This document shows positions 53,496-62,054 of a stretch of 64,000 bases of DNA, piece after piece. The stretch's first letter is position 1. Each line of letters starts with the position of its first letter. Under the pieces are notes generated by a model that saw only the letters and a list, made by a program, of their open reading frames with translations, was not told the DNA's origin and ran no database searches. The position numbers and the translations under genes were made by a program. Source of the stretch: Acidisoma sp. PAMC 29798 (GTDB lineage Bacteria > Pseudomonadota > Alphaproteobacteria > Acetobacterales > Acetobacteraceae); NCBI RefSeq assembly GCF_030252425.1, contig NZ_CP126994.1, forward strand, positions 620,001-684,000, written 5' to 3'.

Positions 53496-55427
53496 TTACA
53501 GTTCCACTTGCCGACCGACCTCCAGGAACCGGTCGGCAGGCAGATCGAAGCGATCCGGCGTCCGCACCGCATTACGATACATGAAGGCGAAGATGACACG
53601 CCGCCAGCCTGCAAGCCGGGGGCGGGTCTTGCTGCGGATGACCTCATCCCGCGCGGCGAAGAAGACCGCCTCGTCAAGGTTCAGCGGGCAACCGTGTTCT
53701 TGCGCACGAGCGAGGGCCACCGTCAGGCTTGGCACCTCAACGAAACCGAACCGCACCGTCACTCGCCACAGCCCTTCCGCGATGCGTTCCACGCGGGCGC
53801 GATCTTCGTCCGCCACGCGGGGAATTTCGTCGAAGACGAGCGTGAGGCTCACCACCGTTTCCTGCAGCGCCTTCATCTCCGCGACGTGGCGCACCAGCAC
53901 GAGGGGAATGTCGATACCGCTGCGGCTGAGAAACACGGCGGCGCCGTGGACACGCGGGATGTTGCCCTCTTTGAGGTTCGCGAGGAAATCCGCCGGGCGC
54001 ATTTCATGCTCCGCGAGCCGGGCACGCACCGCATCGACGCCCCGTCGCCAGGTCGTCATGATCAGGAAAATGAAGATGCCAAGGAGAAGCGGCAGCCAGC
54101 CGCCCTCCTTCAGCTTGAGTAGATTGGCCGCGAAAAACGCGAGGTCGAAGATCAGGAACCCGCCACTCACACAAAGCGCGAGGGGTTTCGGCCAGTGCCA
54201 GAGGTCGCGCATGGCGTTGTAGAGCAGCGCCGTCGTGAGCAGCATTGTGGTCGAGACGGCGGTGCCATAGGCGCCCGCCAGCCGGTCCGAACTCCCAAAG
54301 CCGAAGGTGAGGGCGAGGGTGCCGATCATCATCGTCCAATTCACGAAGGGCACGTAGATCTGACCGTATTCGCGGTCCGAGGTTTGGCGAATGTTCAGGC
54401 CTGGAAACCAGCCGAGTTGCATCGCCTGTCGGGTGAGGGAAAAGGCGCCGGTGATGATGGCCTGGCTAGCGATGATGGTGGCGACCGTCGCGAGCACCAC
54501 CAATGGAATGACGGCCCAGCCGGGCGCCAGCTTGAAGAAAGGGTTGCTGGTGAGGCCCGGCGACTGGATCAGTAGGGCGGTCTGCCCGGCATAGCTCAAC
54601 AGGAGGGCCGGCAATACGATGCAATACCAGGACAGCCGGATGGGGGCGCGGCCGACGCTGCCCATATCGGCATAGAGCGCCTCCCCGCCTGTGATGGCGA
54701 GAAAGACGCCGCCAAGCACGATGAAACTGCGCCAGCCATGATGCGCCAAAAACGTGATGCCGTGCCGGGGATCGAGCGCGGTGATCACGGCAGGATGTTT
54801 GAGGATACCGAAGAGCCCGAGCGCCGCTATGACCAGAAACCAGATGAGCATGATCGGCCCGAACAGCCGGCCGATGCTGGCAGTGCCGCGGGTCTGTGCC
54901 GCGAACAGCGCCAGCAGAACGACGAGCGCCGCCGGCATCACAAAGGGCTTGAGGACATCAGTGGCGACGTTGACGCCCTCCAACGCGCTGAGCACGGAAA
55001 TGGCGGGCGTGATGATGCCGTCTCCATAAATCAACGCAGCGCCGAAAAGGCCCATGGCGATCAGCACGGCGGCGCCGCGACGGCTGTGGTCCGCGCCGCG
55101 TTTGGTGACGAGGGACATGAGGGCGAGGATGCCGCCCTCGCCATGATTGTCTGCCCGCATCACGAGGCCGCAGTATTTGACCGAGATGGTGACGATCAGC
55201 GTCCAGACGACGAGGGACAGCAGCCCGAGCGCATTGGCGGCCGAGGGATGACCGCCGATGTCCTCGACGATGGTTTGATAGGTATAGAGCGGACTGGTGC
55301 CGAGGTCGCCGAAGACAATTCCCAGAGCGGCGAGGGCGGTGGTGACGCCGATGCCCGGAGGCTCGGGGTGGGCTGCCGTCGGTCGTGGGTTTGGCTGACG
55401 ATCGTCAGGCGTGGCGATTCCGGTCAT
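53496..55427 (-). CDS. kup: Low-affinity potassium transporter Kup
   Basis: 643 residues, about 12 membrane helices and a soluble C-terminus. GIVFGDLGTSPLYTYQTIVED near the N-terminus is the Kup/HAK signature, followed by VKYCGLVMRADNHGEGGILALMSL and YGDGIITPAISVLSALEG. Takes up K+ with protons. The start is ATG 55427 (MTGIATPDD) with GAGG upstream; an earlier ATG at 55451 is less supported. The terminator at 53451 also serves this gene. Confidence 0.94.
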   Translation of the reverse strand: MTGIATPDDRQPNPRPTAAHPEPPGIGVTTALAALGIVFGDLGTSPLYTYQTIVEDIGGHPSAANALGLLSLVVWTLIVTISVKYCGLVMRADNHGEGGILALMSLVTKRGADHSRRGAAVLIAMGLFGAALIYGDGIITPAISVLSALEGVNVATDVLKPFVMPAALVVLLALFAAQTRGTASIGRLFGPIMLIWFLVIAALGLFGILKHPAVITALDPRHGITFLAHHGWRSFIVLGGVFLAITGGEALYADMGSVGRAPIRLSWYCIVLPALLLSYAGQTALLIQSPGLTSNPFFKLAPGWAVIPLVVLATVATIIASQAIITGAFSLTRQAMQLGWFPGLNIRQTSDREYGQIYVPFVNWTMMIGTLALTFGFGSSDRLAGAYGTAVSTTMLLTTALLYNAMRDLWHWPKPLALCVSGGFLIFDLAFFAANLLKLKEGGWLPLLLGIFIFLIMTTWRRGVDAVRARLAEHEMRPADFLANLKEGNIPRVHGAAVFLSRSGIDIPLVLVRHVAEMKALQETVVSLTLVFDEIPRVADEDRARVERIAEGLWRVTVRFGFVEVPSLTVALARAQEHGCPLNLDEAVFFAARDEVIRSKTRPRLAGWRRVIFAFMYRNAVRTPDRFDLPADRFLEVGRQVEL

Positions 55428-55616
55428 GCTGCGGCGACCTCTGAAGAACACTCACCGCTTCCTTGGAACAGCGGCTCGGCCTTGTGTCGAGGGACAGCCG
55501 AACAAACACTTCGTTACACGCTGCCTTGGCGGGGCCATGCTTCGGCGCTTGGTGTGCCACCCTGCTAGCGTCTATGGAGGGCAACCCCAGCGACGGGGCA
55601 AGACATGGAGTGAGTG

Positions 55617-55814
55617 ATGAAGAACTTTTTACGGACGACGCTGCTCGGCAGCGTTCTGCTGGTCCCCTTGATGCCAGCCGCCTTCGCGCAGCAGCCGCCG
55701 CCTCCGCCGGGCGCGCCGATGCACCACCACCATCATCACTTCATGCCGCCGCCCCCGCCGCGCCATCACCACCATGTCCATGACCAACACATGAACCCGC
55801 CGCCGCCGCAGTAG
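55617..55814 (+). CDS. Small exported His/Pro-rich protein
   Basis: 65 residues. The signal peptide MKNFLRTTLLGSVLLVPLMPAAFA is followed by a mature ~40-residue peptide of poly-proline runs and histidine clusters: six His in a row, then PPPPPR, four His, V, H, and more Pro. No other domain. A periplasmic metal-binding peptide (nickel, copper or zinc) is a natural guess but unproven. GGAG 6 nt upstream of the ATG at 55617. A palindrome follows directly. Confidence 0.7.
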   Translation: MKNFLRTTLLGSVLLVPLMPAAFAQQPPPPPGAPMHHHHHHFMPPPPPRHHHHVHDQHMNPPPPQ

Positions 55815-55830
55815 CCTCCTCCAACAGTCT

Positions 55831-55867
55831 ACCGTGACGACGGGGAAGAAGTCCCCGCCGTCACGGT
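55831..55867. terminator. Palindrome between the His-rich and formyltransferase-like genes
   Basis: ACCGTGACG then CGGGGA pair with TCCCCG then CGTCACGGT around an AGAAG loop, with one opposed A-C bulge. It lacks a T run. It overlaps the last codons and stop (55861-55863) of the minus-strand gene, so it can act on both converging transcripts. Confidence 0.6.
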
Positions 55868-56802
55868 GCCGCGCAACGCTCCAGTATCATCGGATTGAAC
55901 ACCGGCAGTTCATCGCCGTGGCAGGTCACTGCAATTGGCGCCAGCATCCGATCGCGTAGATCGGTCGAAATGGCATCCGATACGTCCACCGTCTCTAGCT
56001 TGCCAGCAGGCGACACGGATGTCCGTCGCACCAGTGCATCGACCAGGGCGACGGCCAAGGCACCCACCGGCTCCAGCAGTTTGTCGTAAATCATGCGCGG
56101 ATCGCCCGGCAGCACGCCCGCCTCATTGCACACGCGAACGGACGGAGAGACCGCGACGATATGGCCGCTGTCCACGGCTTCCACCGTATGATGGATGGTC
56201 CAGACCGTGGTCGTCGCGCCCCGGTCCATGAGATCCTGGGCAGGCGAAATTCCAGCGCCATAGCCGTGCGCCAGATCTGACGGGTGAAAGTTGTAGATGC
56301 CGTAAGCAGGCTTCTCGATGATCCAGCGATCGATCACTTGACCGAAGACGCAGCTGACGATGGCGTCGGGCCGCCACATGGTGAGTAGGTCACGGAACCC
56401 TGCAACTTTGACTTCGCCGGTATAGGCAGGCACGCCGGCGGATAAAGCCGCTTCCACCACCGCCGTTTCAGCGGCGACCCGCGCATCCTGATCGAAGTAT
56501 TTCCAGACACGCTTGCGCAAACCGATCAGGGCCGTGGGATCCGCCGGATCATCCGTCACCACGGCGACAAGTTGCAGGCGGTCGGGGAAGCGTCGCTGAT
56601 AGGCCTTCGCCGCTTCGAGCACGAGATAGCCGAACTCAAAACTCACGAACAGGACCAGCCGGAGCCCTTGCGGAAGCTCGGCACGAACTTCTTCGGGCGC
56701 CGGCAGCACAAGCTCGCCCCATCGCGACCCCGAGACAGCCAAGAATCGCCGGCCAGGACGATCCAAGGCCAAACGATGATTGAGCGCGCTATCCGGCATC
56801 AT
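55861..56802 (-). CDS. Formyltransferase-fold protein of unknown substrate
   Basis: 313 residues. LVLFVSFEFGYLVLEAAKAYQRRFPD and LVAVVTDDPADPT start a Rossmann-like half. RPDAIVSCVFGQVIDRWIIEKPAYGIYNFHPSDLAHGYGAG is the formyltransferase core with Asn-x-His-Pro; TTVWTIHHTVEAVDSGHIVAVSP carries the catalytic-loop Asp region. Relatives act on Met-tRNA, nucleotide sugars or hydroxymethyl donors. The tRNA-binding C-terminal domain is absent. Neighbours do not indicate the substrate. Confidence 0.75.
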   Translation of the reverse strand: MMPDSALNHRLALDRPGRRFLAVSGSRWGELVLPAPEEVRAELPQGLRLVLFVSFEFGYLVLEAAKAYQRRFPDRLQLVAVVTDDPADPTALIGLRKRVWKYFDQDARVAAETAVVEAALSAGVPAYTGEVKVAGFRDLLTMWRPDAIVSCVFGQVIDRWIIEKPAYGIYNFHPSDLAHGYGAGISPAQDLMDRGATTTVWTIHHTVEAVDSGHIVAVSPSVRVCNEAGVLPGDPRMIYDKLLEPVGALAVALVDALVRRTSVSPAGKLETVDVSDAISTDLRDRMLAPIAVTCHGDELPVFNPMILERCAAP

Positions 56803-56895
56803 GGCCTATCGCTCCTGGGTGTGACCCGCGCGCCCAATGCTTTCGCTAAGGGCTGACGGCTCCAAAGCCCGATTTTTCGGGCAGTTGCAATCTTG

Positions 56896-56925
56896 TTGAC
56901 GCTTTCCACCGGGCGGACGTAGCCT
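56896..56925 (+). promoter_or_regulatory. Possible promoter for frcBCA
   Basis: TTGACG 56896-56901 and TAGCCT 56920-56925 with an 18-nt spacer. The -35 is 5 of 6, the -10 poor (3 of 6), so an activator may be needed. A small hairpin (GCCCGA 56867-56872 with TCGGGC 56877-56882) lies just upstream. Confidence 0.3.
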
Positions 56926-56999
56926 CATCACGGGATCGCCGACGAGGCTCATCAGAAGCACGCGGCCGACCGTCTGGTCGACTTGGGAAGGAAATAACA

Positions 57000-58022
57000 A
57001 TGAAGCGCCTCACGCGCCGGTTTTCGACGACGTCCCGTTATCGGGCTCTCCTCGCATCAGCCACCATCCTGTGTCTTGCCACGTCGGCGGTCGCCGTCGG
57101 TATTCGCATGGCGCGCGCGGATAGCCCGATCATCGTCGGGCTGGTGACCAAGACCGAAGTCAATCCCTATTTCGTCAAGCTGAGACAGGCGGCTGCGGCG
57201 GAAGCCAAACTCAGGGGCGTGCGCCTCATCGCGCGCGCTGGAAAGTTCGACGGCGACAATGAGGGGCAGGTCGCAGCAATCGAATCGCTCATCAGCGCTG
57301 GCGCTCGCGGAATCCTGGTAACGCCAAACAACTCAAGCGGGGTCTTGAACGTTGTCAAGGAAGCGCGCGCGAAAGGCATTATCGTCATCGCGCTCGACAC
57401 CGCAACCGATCCGGCCGATGCCGTCGATGCGACCTTCGCTACCGACAATTTCCAGGCCGGCGTGCAGCAGGGTGAATACGCGAAGGCGGCACTGGCCGGG
57501 AAGGCACCGAAACTCGCCATGCTCGATGGAACGCCGGGCGGCACGGTGGATACCTTCCGCCATAACGGCTTCCTGAAGGGCATCGGACTCGCCGAGGGCG
57601 ACCCCGCCATCCTCGGCAAGGTCATCACCAATGGCCAACAGGACAAAGGCCAGACGGGGATGGAGAATTTGCTCTCCGCGCATCCTGACATCAATGTCGT
57701 CTACACCATCAACGAGCCTGCGGCCGAAGGCGCTTTCGCCGCCATCCGCTCGGCCGGAAAGACGAAAGGTATCGTCCTCACCTCCATCGACGGCGGATGC
57801 CTCGGCGTCAAATACGTCAAGGCCGGCAAGATTTGGGCGACGGTGATGCAATTCCCGAAGAAGATGGCGGCCGAAGGTGTCGATGCGGTCGTCGATTATG
57901 CGAAAACGGGGAAGAAGCCGACCGGATTCGTCAATACCGGATCGGACGTGATCACCGGGCAACCGATGCCCGGCGTGCCGTCGCAGGATCTGACCTTCGG
58001 TGTGAAGAACTGCTGGGGCTGA
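57000..58022 (+). CDS. frcB: Sugar ABC transporter substrate-binding protein (fructose type)
   Basis: 340 residues, Peripla_BP_4 fold. A long N-terminal signal peptide ends ...RMARA before DSPIIVGLVTKTEVNPYFVKLRQ. The sugar-pocket pattern continues with GKFDGDNEGQVAAIESLISAGARGILVTPNNSSG, IALDTATDP, ATDNFQAG, NEPAAEGAFAAI and SIDGGCLGVKYV. Binds fructose or a related monosaccharide in the periplasm. AAGGAA precedes the ATG. First gene of a three-gene operon with permease and ATPase. Confidence 0.85.
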   Translation: MKRLTRRFSTTSRYRALLASATILCLATSAVAVGIRMARADSPIIVGLVTKTEVNPYFVKLRQAAAAEAKLRGVRLIARAGKFDGDNEGQVAAIESLISAGARGILVTPNNSSGVLNVVKEARAKGIIVIALDTATDPADAVDATFATDNFQAGVQQGEYAKAALAGKAPKLAMLDGTPGGTVDTFRHNGFLKGIGLAEGDPAILGKVITNGQQDKGQTGMENLLSAHPDINVVYTINEPAAEGAFAAIRSAGKTKGIVLTSIDGGCLGVKYVKAGKIWATVMQFPKKMAAEGVDAVVDYAKTGKKPTGFVNTGSDVITGQPMPGVPSQDLTFGVKNCWG

Positions 58023-58046
58023 CGGTCGAGAGTTCGGTTCGCTGGA

Positions 58047-59027
58047 ATGAGCGAGACGCTCACCAAGCGTGATCCGGCGGCCGTGCTGCGCACCCTGGCA
58101 CGGCCGCCGATCGGATCGCTCATCGTCCTGCTGATTTTCTGCGCCATCTTCTCGGTGATGACGAACACCTTCCTCGCACCGGGCAATCTGTCGCTGGTGG
58201 TGCAGCAGAGCGTGATCGTCGGCACCCTGGCGATTGGCGAGACGCTGGTCATTCTGACCGCCGGCATCGACCTTGCCAATGGATCGATCGCTGTGCTGGG
58301 CACGATCGTCGCCGGGCGCCTGGTCAATGACGGCTATGACGCCCTCGGCTGCCTCGTGCTGGCGATCGTGTTGTGTACCTGCGTTGGCCTGGTCGCGGGC
58401 ACGCTTGTCAGCCGGTTGAGGTTGCCGCCCTTCATCGTCACCCTCGGCCTGCTCGGAATCGTCACGGCCGCGACGCGGTTGATCTCGCAAGGCGGCGCAT
58501 TTCCGGTGACGGATGATCTGCTGGCCTGGACCGGAAACGTGGTCCAGATCGGCGCTGCCCCCGTCACCTATGGCATGGTCATCATGATCGGCCTCTATGG
58601 CCTGATCTGGTATATCTTGACGCAGACGGCCTGGGGTCGGCAGATCTATGCCATCGGCAATAGCCCAGCGGCCGCGCGGCTGGTGGGTATTCCCGTCACC
58701 CGGCGCATCCTCTCGGTCTATGTTTTCGCGGCCTTCCTCTACGGACTCGGCGCCTGGCTGGCCTTGGGACGCATTCCCAATGCCGATCCGAATGCGCTGC
58801 AATCGGCGAATCTCGATAGCATCACGGCCGTCGTCATCGGCGGCACCAGTCTGTTCGGCGGTCGCGGCAGCATCTGGGGCACGCTGGTCGGCACGCTCAT
58901 CGTCGGCGTGCTGCGCAATGGCCTGACGCTCGTGGGCATCGATCCGCTATGGCAGGATCTCGTCACCGGTGTGCTCGTCATCGCGGCCGTGGCGCTTGAC
59001 CAGCTGTCGCGCTGGAGACGGATGTGA
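58047..59027 (+). CDS. frcC: Sugar ABC transporter permease
   Basis: 326 residues, RbsC/FrcC family, about ten membrane helices. GETLVILTAGIDLANGSIAVLGTIVAG is the conserved 'GIDLS-G' segment, AIGNSPAAARLVGIPVTRR the coupling (EAA-like) loop, and GGTSLFGGRGSIWGTLVGTLIVGVLRNGL the C-terminal signature. Follows frcB by 24 nt; its stop overlaps the frcA GTG. Confidence 0.87.
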   Translation: MSETLTKRDPAAVLRTLARPPIGSLIVLLIFCAIFSVMTNTFLAPGNLSLVVQQSVIVGTLAIGETLVILTAGIDLANGSIAVLGTIVAGRLVNDGYDALGCLVLAIVLCTCVGLVAGTLVSRLRLPPFIVTLGLLGIVTAATRLISQGGAFPVTDDLLAWTGNVVQIGAAPVTYGMVIMIGLYGLIWYILTQTAWGRQIYAIGNSPAAARLVGIPVTRRILSVYVFAAFLYGLGAWLALGRIPNADPNALQSANLDSITAVVIGGTSLFGGRGSIWGTLVGTLIVGVLRNGLTLVGIDPLWQDLVTGVLVIAAVALDQLSRWRRM

Positions 59028-59806
59028 GTGCCACTGCGCCGATCGTTCTGGAAACCCGCAAGGTCATCAAGCGCTACGGCCATGTCACGGCCCTTGGCGG
59101 CGTCGACTTTGAATTGCGGGACGGGGAAGTGCTTGCCGTCATCGGCGACAATGGTGCTGGCAAAAGCACCCTGGTGAAGGTGCTGAGCGGGGCGGTAACA
59201 CCCGATGAGGGGGAGGTGCTGCTGGACGGCAAGCCGATCCATTTCAGCAGTCCGCTTGATGCGCGGGTGCGGGGGATCGAGACCGTCTATCAGGAATTGG
59301 CCGTGGCCCCGGCGCTCGATATCGCCAGCAATCTGTTCCTCGGGCGGGAATTGCGCCGGTCGGGTCCACTCGGACGCTGGTTCCGCATGCTGGACAAGCC
59401 GCGCATGCGGCGCGAAGCGCAGCGACACATGGAGGAGTTGAAGTTCCGGCTACCCGGCATTCGCCACGCGGTGGAGGATCTGTCGGGCGGCCAGCGCCAG
59501 GGTGTGGCGGTGGCGCGCGCCGCCGTCTTCGCGCGCAAACTGGTCATTATGGATGAGCCGACGGCCGCCCTCGGCGTGCGAGAAACCGGCCAGGTGCTGG
59601 ATCTGATCAAGGCCATTCGTGATCGTGGCCTGCCAGTGATCCTGATCAGCCACAATATGCCCAATGTCTTCGAGGTGGCGGACCGCATTCATGTCATGCG
59701 CCTCGGCAGACGCGTCGCGCTGACGACGCCGAAGGCGCATTCCATGGCGGATGTGGTGGCCATCATGACCGGCGCCATGCCGGGCACGGACTCCGCGCCG
59801 GAGTGA
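59024..59806 (+). CDS. frcA: Sugar ABC transporter ATP-binding protein
   Basis: 260 residues: a single ATPase domain, as in FrcA rather than the double domain of RbsA. Walker A GDNGAGKST, Q-loop TVYQELAV, signature LSGGQRQGVAVARA, Walker B LVIMDEPTAALG and His in ILISHNM. GTG start overlapping the frcC stop. No regulator or kinase gene follows; the PfkB kinase at 16 kb could phosphorylate the imported sugar. Confidence 0.88.
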   Translation: MSATAPIVLETRKVIKRYGHVTALGGVDFELRDGEVLAVIGDNGAGKSTLVKVLSGAVTPDEGEVLLDGKPIHFSSPLDARVRGIETVYQELAVAPALDIASNLFLGRELRRSGPLGRWFRMLDKPRMRREAQRHMEELKFRLPGIRHAVEDLSGGQRQGVAVARAAVFARKLVIMDEPTAALGVRETGQVLDLIKAIRDRGLPVILISHNMPNVFEVADRIHVMRLGRRVALTTPKAHSMADVVAIMTGAMPGTDSAPE

Positions 59807-59807
59807 C

Positions 59808-60047
59808 TTAGCCGCTCACGTCGCCGTCGGGCCGGTCGTCGCCCTCGGCCACTTCCGTGCGCCAGACGCCGTCTGCGTCCTGATATTCGATCTGTGTGGT
59901 GTCGCCCGGTATATGCTGCTCGGTCACCACGCGCTTAGCGGCGGCAAAGGCCGCGTCATGGGTTGCGAAGGGTTCGGAGAAGACGTCATTGAGCTTATAG
60001 GCCCAGCCGCCGTCATGCTGCACGATTTTGTAGTGAATCTTGGCCAT
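59808..60047 (-). CDS. DUF2188 family protein
   Basis: 79 residues. HYKIVQHDGGWAYKLNDVFSEPFATHDAAFAAAKRVVTEQ fits DUF2188, a small beta-alpha fold of unknown function found widely in proteobacteria. The C-terminus is acidic. Convergent with frcA, 1 nt apart. Cytoplasmic. Confidence 0.85.
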   Translation of the reverse strand: MAKIHYKIVQHDGGWAYKLNDVFSEPFATHDAAFAAAKRVVTEQHIPGDTTQIEYQDADGVWRTEVAEGDDRPDGDVSG

Positions 60048-60175
60048 GGTGCTGTTCCTTAACTGCGGTCAATGCAGTCCTACCCTATCTGGGGCGACTT
60101 GCGCGACCTGCCACCCGACCCTTGCGCTCCCGGCAGGGACCCTTAATTGATGGGCATCGCACAAAGGGCCTCCGC

Positions 60176-60463
60176 ATGAACGACGCAATCGATTTCGTGC
60201 TTACGCTGATCTTGCGCCTGGTGGCGGCCGTGATGACGGTGATCGGCGCGGTGGACGATTTTTTCCGCCACCTGCTGATCCAGGCCGGGATCAACGGCCA
60301 GCTTCAGAGTGCCATCCTGATCATCATCGCCGTCCTTCTCATGATCGCGGCCTTGCGCCTGCTCGGCGGCGTCTTCGGCGTGCTGATTACCATTCTGCTG
60401 GTGCTCGTCGTTCTGCACCTGCTGATGCCGGGCATGCATATTCCGACAGAGATCCACGTTTAA
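60176..60463 (+). CDS. Small membrane protein of unknown function
   Basis: 95 residues, unrecognised. Two or three hydrophobic segments (FVLTLILRLVAAVMTVIGAV, LQSAILIIIAVLLMIAALRLLGGVFGVLITILLVLVVLHLLM) with a short amphipathic loop DDFFRHLLIQAGING between them. ATG 60176 is preceded by AAGGG; the frame opens 18 codons earlier. It may be a stress- or envelope-related peptide; nothing nearby decides. Confidence 0.6.
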   Translation: MNDAIDFVLTLILRLVAAVMTVIGAVDDFFRHLLIQAGINGQLQSAILIIIAVLLMIAALRLLGGVFGVLITILLVLVVLHLLMPGMHIPTEIHV

Positions 60464-60579
60464 CAGCCAGGTGCCGAGACGCGGCAGCGACGGCGTAGAG
60501 ATTGTAACGCATGGTAACGCAGAGGCGCCGTGGCGTGTTGGCAGCATCCTCGTAACGATGGCAGACAGAGACAAGAAGT

Positions 60580-60588
60580 TGGTATAAT
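60580..60588 (+). promoter_or_regulatory. Extended -10 promoter of the MYG1-family gene
   Basis: TGGTATAAT: a perfect TATAAT (60583-60588) with the upstream TGN of an extended -10, 31 nt before the ATG. No convincing -35 element is seen, as is common for extended -10 promoters. Confidence 0.6.
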
Positions 60589-60619
60589 CGACGCGATCTG
60601 AGTGTAATCGGATTGCAAC

Positions 60620-61567
60620 ATGGCGAATGACACCCTTCCAATTCTCGTCACCCACAGTGGCAAGTTTCATTGCGACGAGGTTTTCGCCTATGCCGCGCTC
60701 CGCCTGGCGTTAGGCCTGGAGGAGGCGGGGCGCGACCATGTTTTGCTGCGCACGCGCACGCCGGAACTGATCGCGTCCGGGACGATCGTTTGGGATGTCG
60801 GCACTGTCTACGACGAGGACACTGGCCGGTTTGACCATCACCAGCGCGGCGCACCGCTGCGCAGCGATGGCACGCCTTATTCCTCGGCGGGCTTGATCTG
60901 GAAAGCCTATGGTCTTCGTGCCGTGAAGGCCCTGCTGGCGCCGTTGGGCTGCGAGCGCTTCGCCCAGGCCATCGCCGCCGAAGTGGATGCAAGCGTGGTG
61001 CGCCGGATCGATGAGATCGATAATGGCGTCTCACCGGCCGGTCCCGTGGCGCGAGACAGCCTGGGCCTCGCGAGCCTGGTGGGCGATTTCAACCCGAACT
61101 GGGACGACGCGGCCTCCACCGGCCCGACCGCGGGGGATGCGGCCTTTATGGAAGCGGCTGCCCTGGTCACGGGCGTTCTCAAGCGCCGCGTCGAGAGCCT
61201 TCGCGCACGCCACATGGCGGAGTCCGAAGTGCTTGACGCGCATCGGTCGGCGGAGGATCCCCGGCTTCTCATCCTCGCTCGCGGGATGCCCTGGAAGAAC
61301 GCGGTGTTCGCGCATGACCTGCCTGTGATCTTCGCGGTGACCCCGGCATCGAACGGCAACTGGATGTTGGATACCATGCCGCCGGAGCCCGGCTCATTCG
61401 CGCAGCGTTTGCCCTTGCCCGAGGCTTGGGCGGGTTTGCAGGCAGATGAGCTTGCCGCCGAATCCGGCGTGCCGGATGCGGTCTTCGTGCATTTGCGCCG
61501 CTTCGTGGGGGCTGCGCGGTCCCGCGACGGCGCGGTGGATATGGCCCGCAAGGCTCTCGCGCTTTAA
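60620..61567 (+). CDS. MYG1 family protein (UPF0160)
   Basis: 315 residues. The metal-binding N-terminus VTHSGKFHCDEVFAYAALRL and VYDEDTGRFDHHQRGAPLR match the DHH-like MYG1 family, whose eukaryotic members are RNA exonucleases. KAYGLRAV, ARRIDEIDNGV-type and the long GMPWKNAVFAHDLPVIFAV region complete the core. The terminal part LPEAWAGLQADELAAESGVPDAVFVHLRRFVGAARS is also conserved. Monocistronic; its stop overlaps the stop of the small lipoprotein gene on the other strand. Confidence 0.92.
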   Translation: MANDTLPILVTHSGKFHCDEVFAYAALRLALGLEEAGRDHVLLRTRTPELIASGTIVWDVGTVYDEDTGRFDHHQRGAPLRSDGTPYSSAGLIWKAYGLRAVKALLAPLGCERFAQAIAAEVDASVVRRIDEIDNGVSPAGPVARDSLGLASLVGDFNPNWDDAASTGPTAGDAAFMEAAALVTGVLKRRVESLRARHMAESEVLDAHRSAEDPRLLILARGMPWKNAVFAHDLPVIFAVTPASNGNWMLDTMPPEPGSFAQRLPLPEAWAGLQADELAAESGVPDAVFVHLRRFVGAARSRDGAVDMARKALAL

Positions 61568-61731
61568 CGGCTAGAGGCGGTCCCCACGAAGAAGGTGGCA
61601 CTGCCGGGCAGGTGCGCGGTGAACGACCCCGGCGCCGCGCTTTGGTCGCTTGCCGGCGGCGGCGCCTGATCTTCGCAAGCGGAGAGCAGGCCCACCATCA
61701 GCACGATCGCGACGATGCGCGGCAGGATCAC
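61564..61731 (-). CDS. Small lipoprotein, 55 residues
   Basis: The reading frame on the minus strand starts at GTG 61731, whose bases overlap the NIPSNAP stop (GTGA), and ends at TAA 61566-61564. The protein begins MILPRIVAIVLMVGLLSACEDQ: a signal sequence ending in the lipobox LSAC, so Cys becomes the lipidated N-terminus. The remaining ~35 residues (APPPASDQSAAPGSFTAHLP then GSATFFVGTASSR) are Ala/Ser/Pro-rich. Asp is not at +2 (Glu is), which leaves outer-membrane sorting possible. Function unknown. Confidence 0.7.
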   Translation of the reverse strand: MILPRIVAIVLMVGLLSACEDQAPPPASDQSAAPGSFTAHLPGSATFFVGTASSR

Positions 61732-62054
61732 GTCACGCTCGAAAAACGTGTGGGTGTCAGCAACTCATTGACGACATGCGCCACGATCTGGCCATCCTTC
61801 TCCGTCTCGGCGCGCTTTTGGATCCATTCCGGATCGGCCAGAAATGCGGTCCATTTTGTCTCCCGTTCCGCCAGGCTTTGCCAGGCCAGAAGATAAGTCA
61901 GCGTCTGGTTCGAGCTACCGACCAGTGTGGTCCAGAACCCGGCCTGGCGGATACCGAGACGTTGCCAGATTCCGAGAGTGATGGTCTCGAACCTGTTCAA
62001 GACCGCCGGAAGACGGCCGGGCACGCAATGATAGACACGCAGCTCATAGATCAT
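61728..62054 (-). CDS. NIPSNAP family protein
   Basis: 108 residues. MIYELRVYHCVPGRLPAVLNRF and LAWQSLAERETKWTAFLADPEW are the ferredoxin-like alpha/beta-barrel (ABM-type) NIPSNAP pattern. Function in bacteria is unclear, possibly binding small ligands. It is coupled by ATGA to the GGDEF-EAL gene upstream and by GTGA to the small lipoprotein downstream. Confidence 0.9.
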   Translation of the reverse strand: MIYELRVYHCVPGRLPAVLNRFETITLGIWQRLGIRQAGFWTTLVGSSNQTLTYLLAWQSLAERETKWTAFLADPEWIQKRAETEKDGQIVAHVVNELLTPTRFSSVT

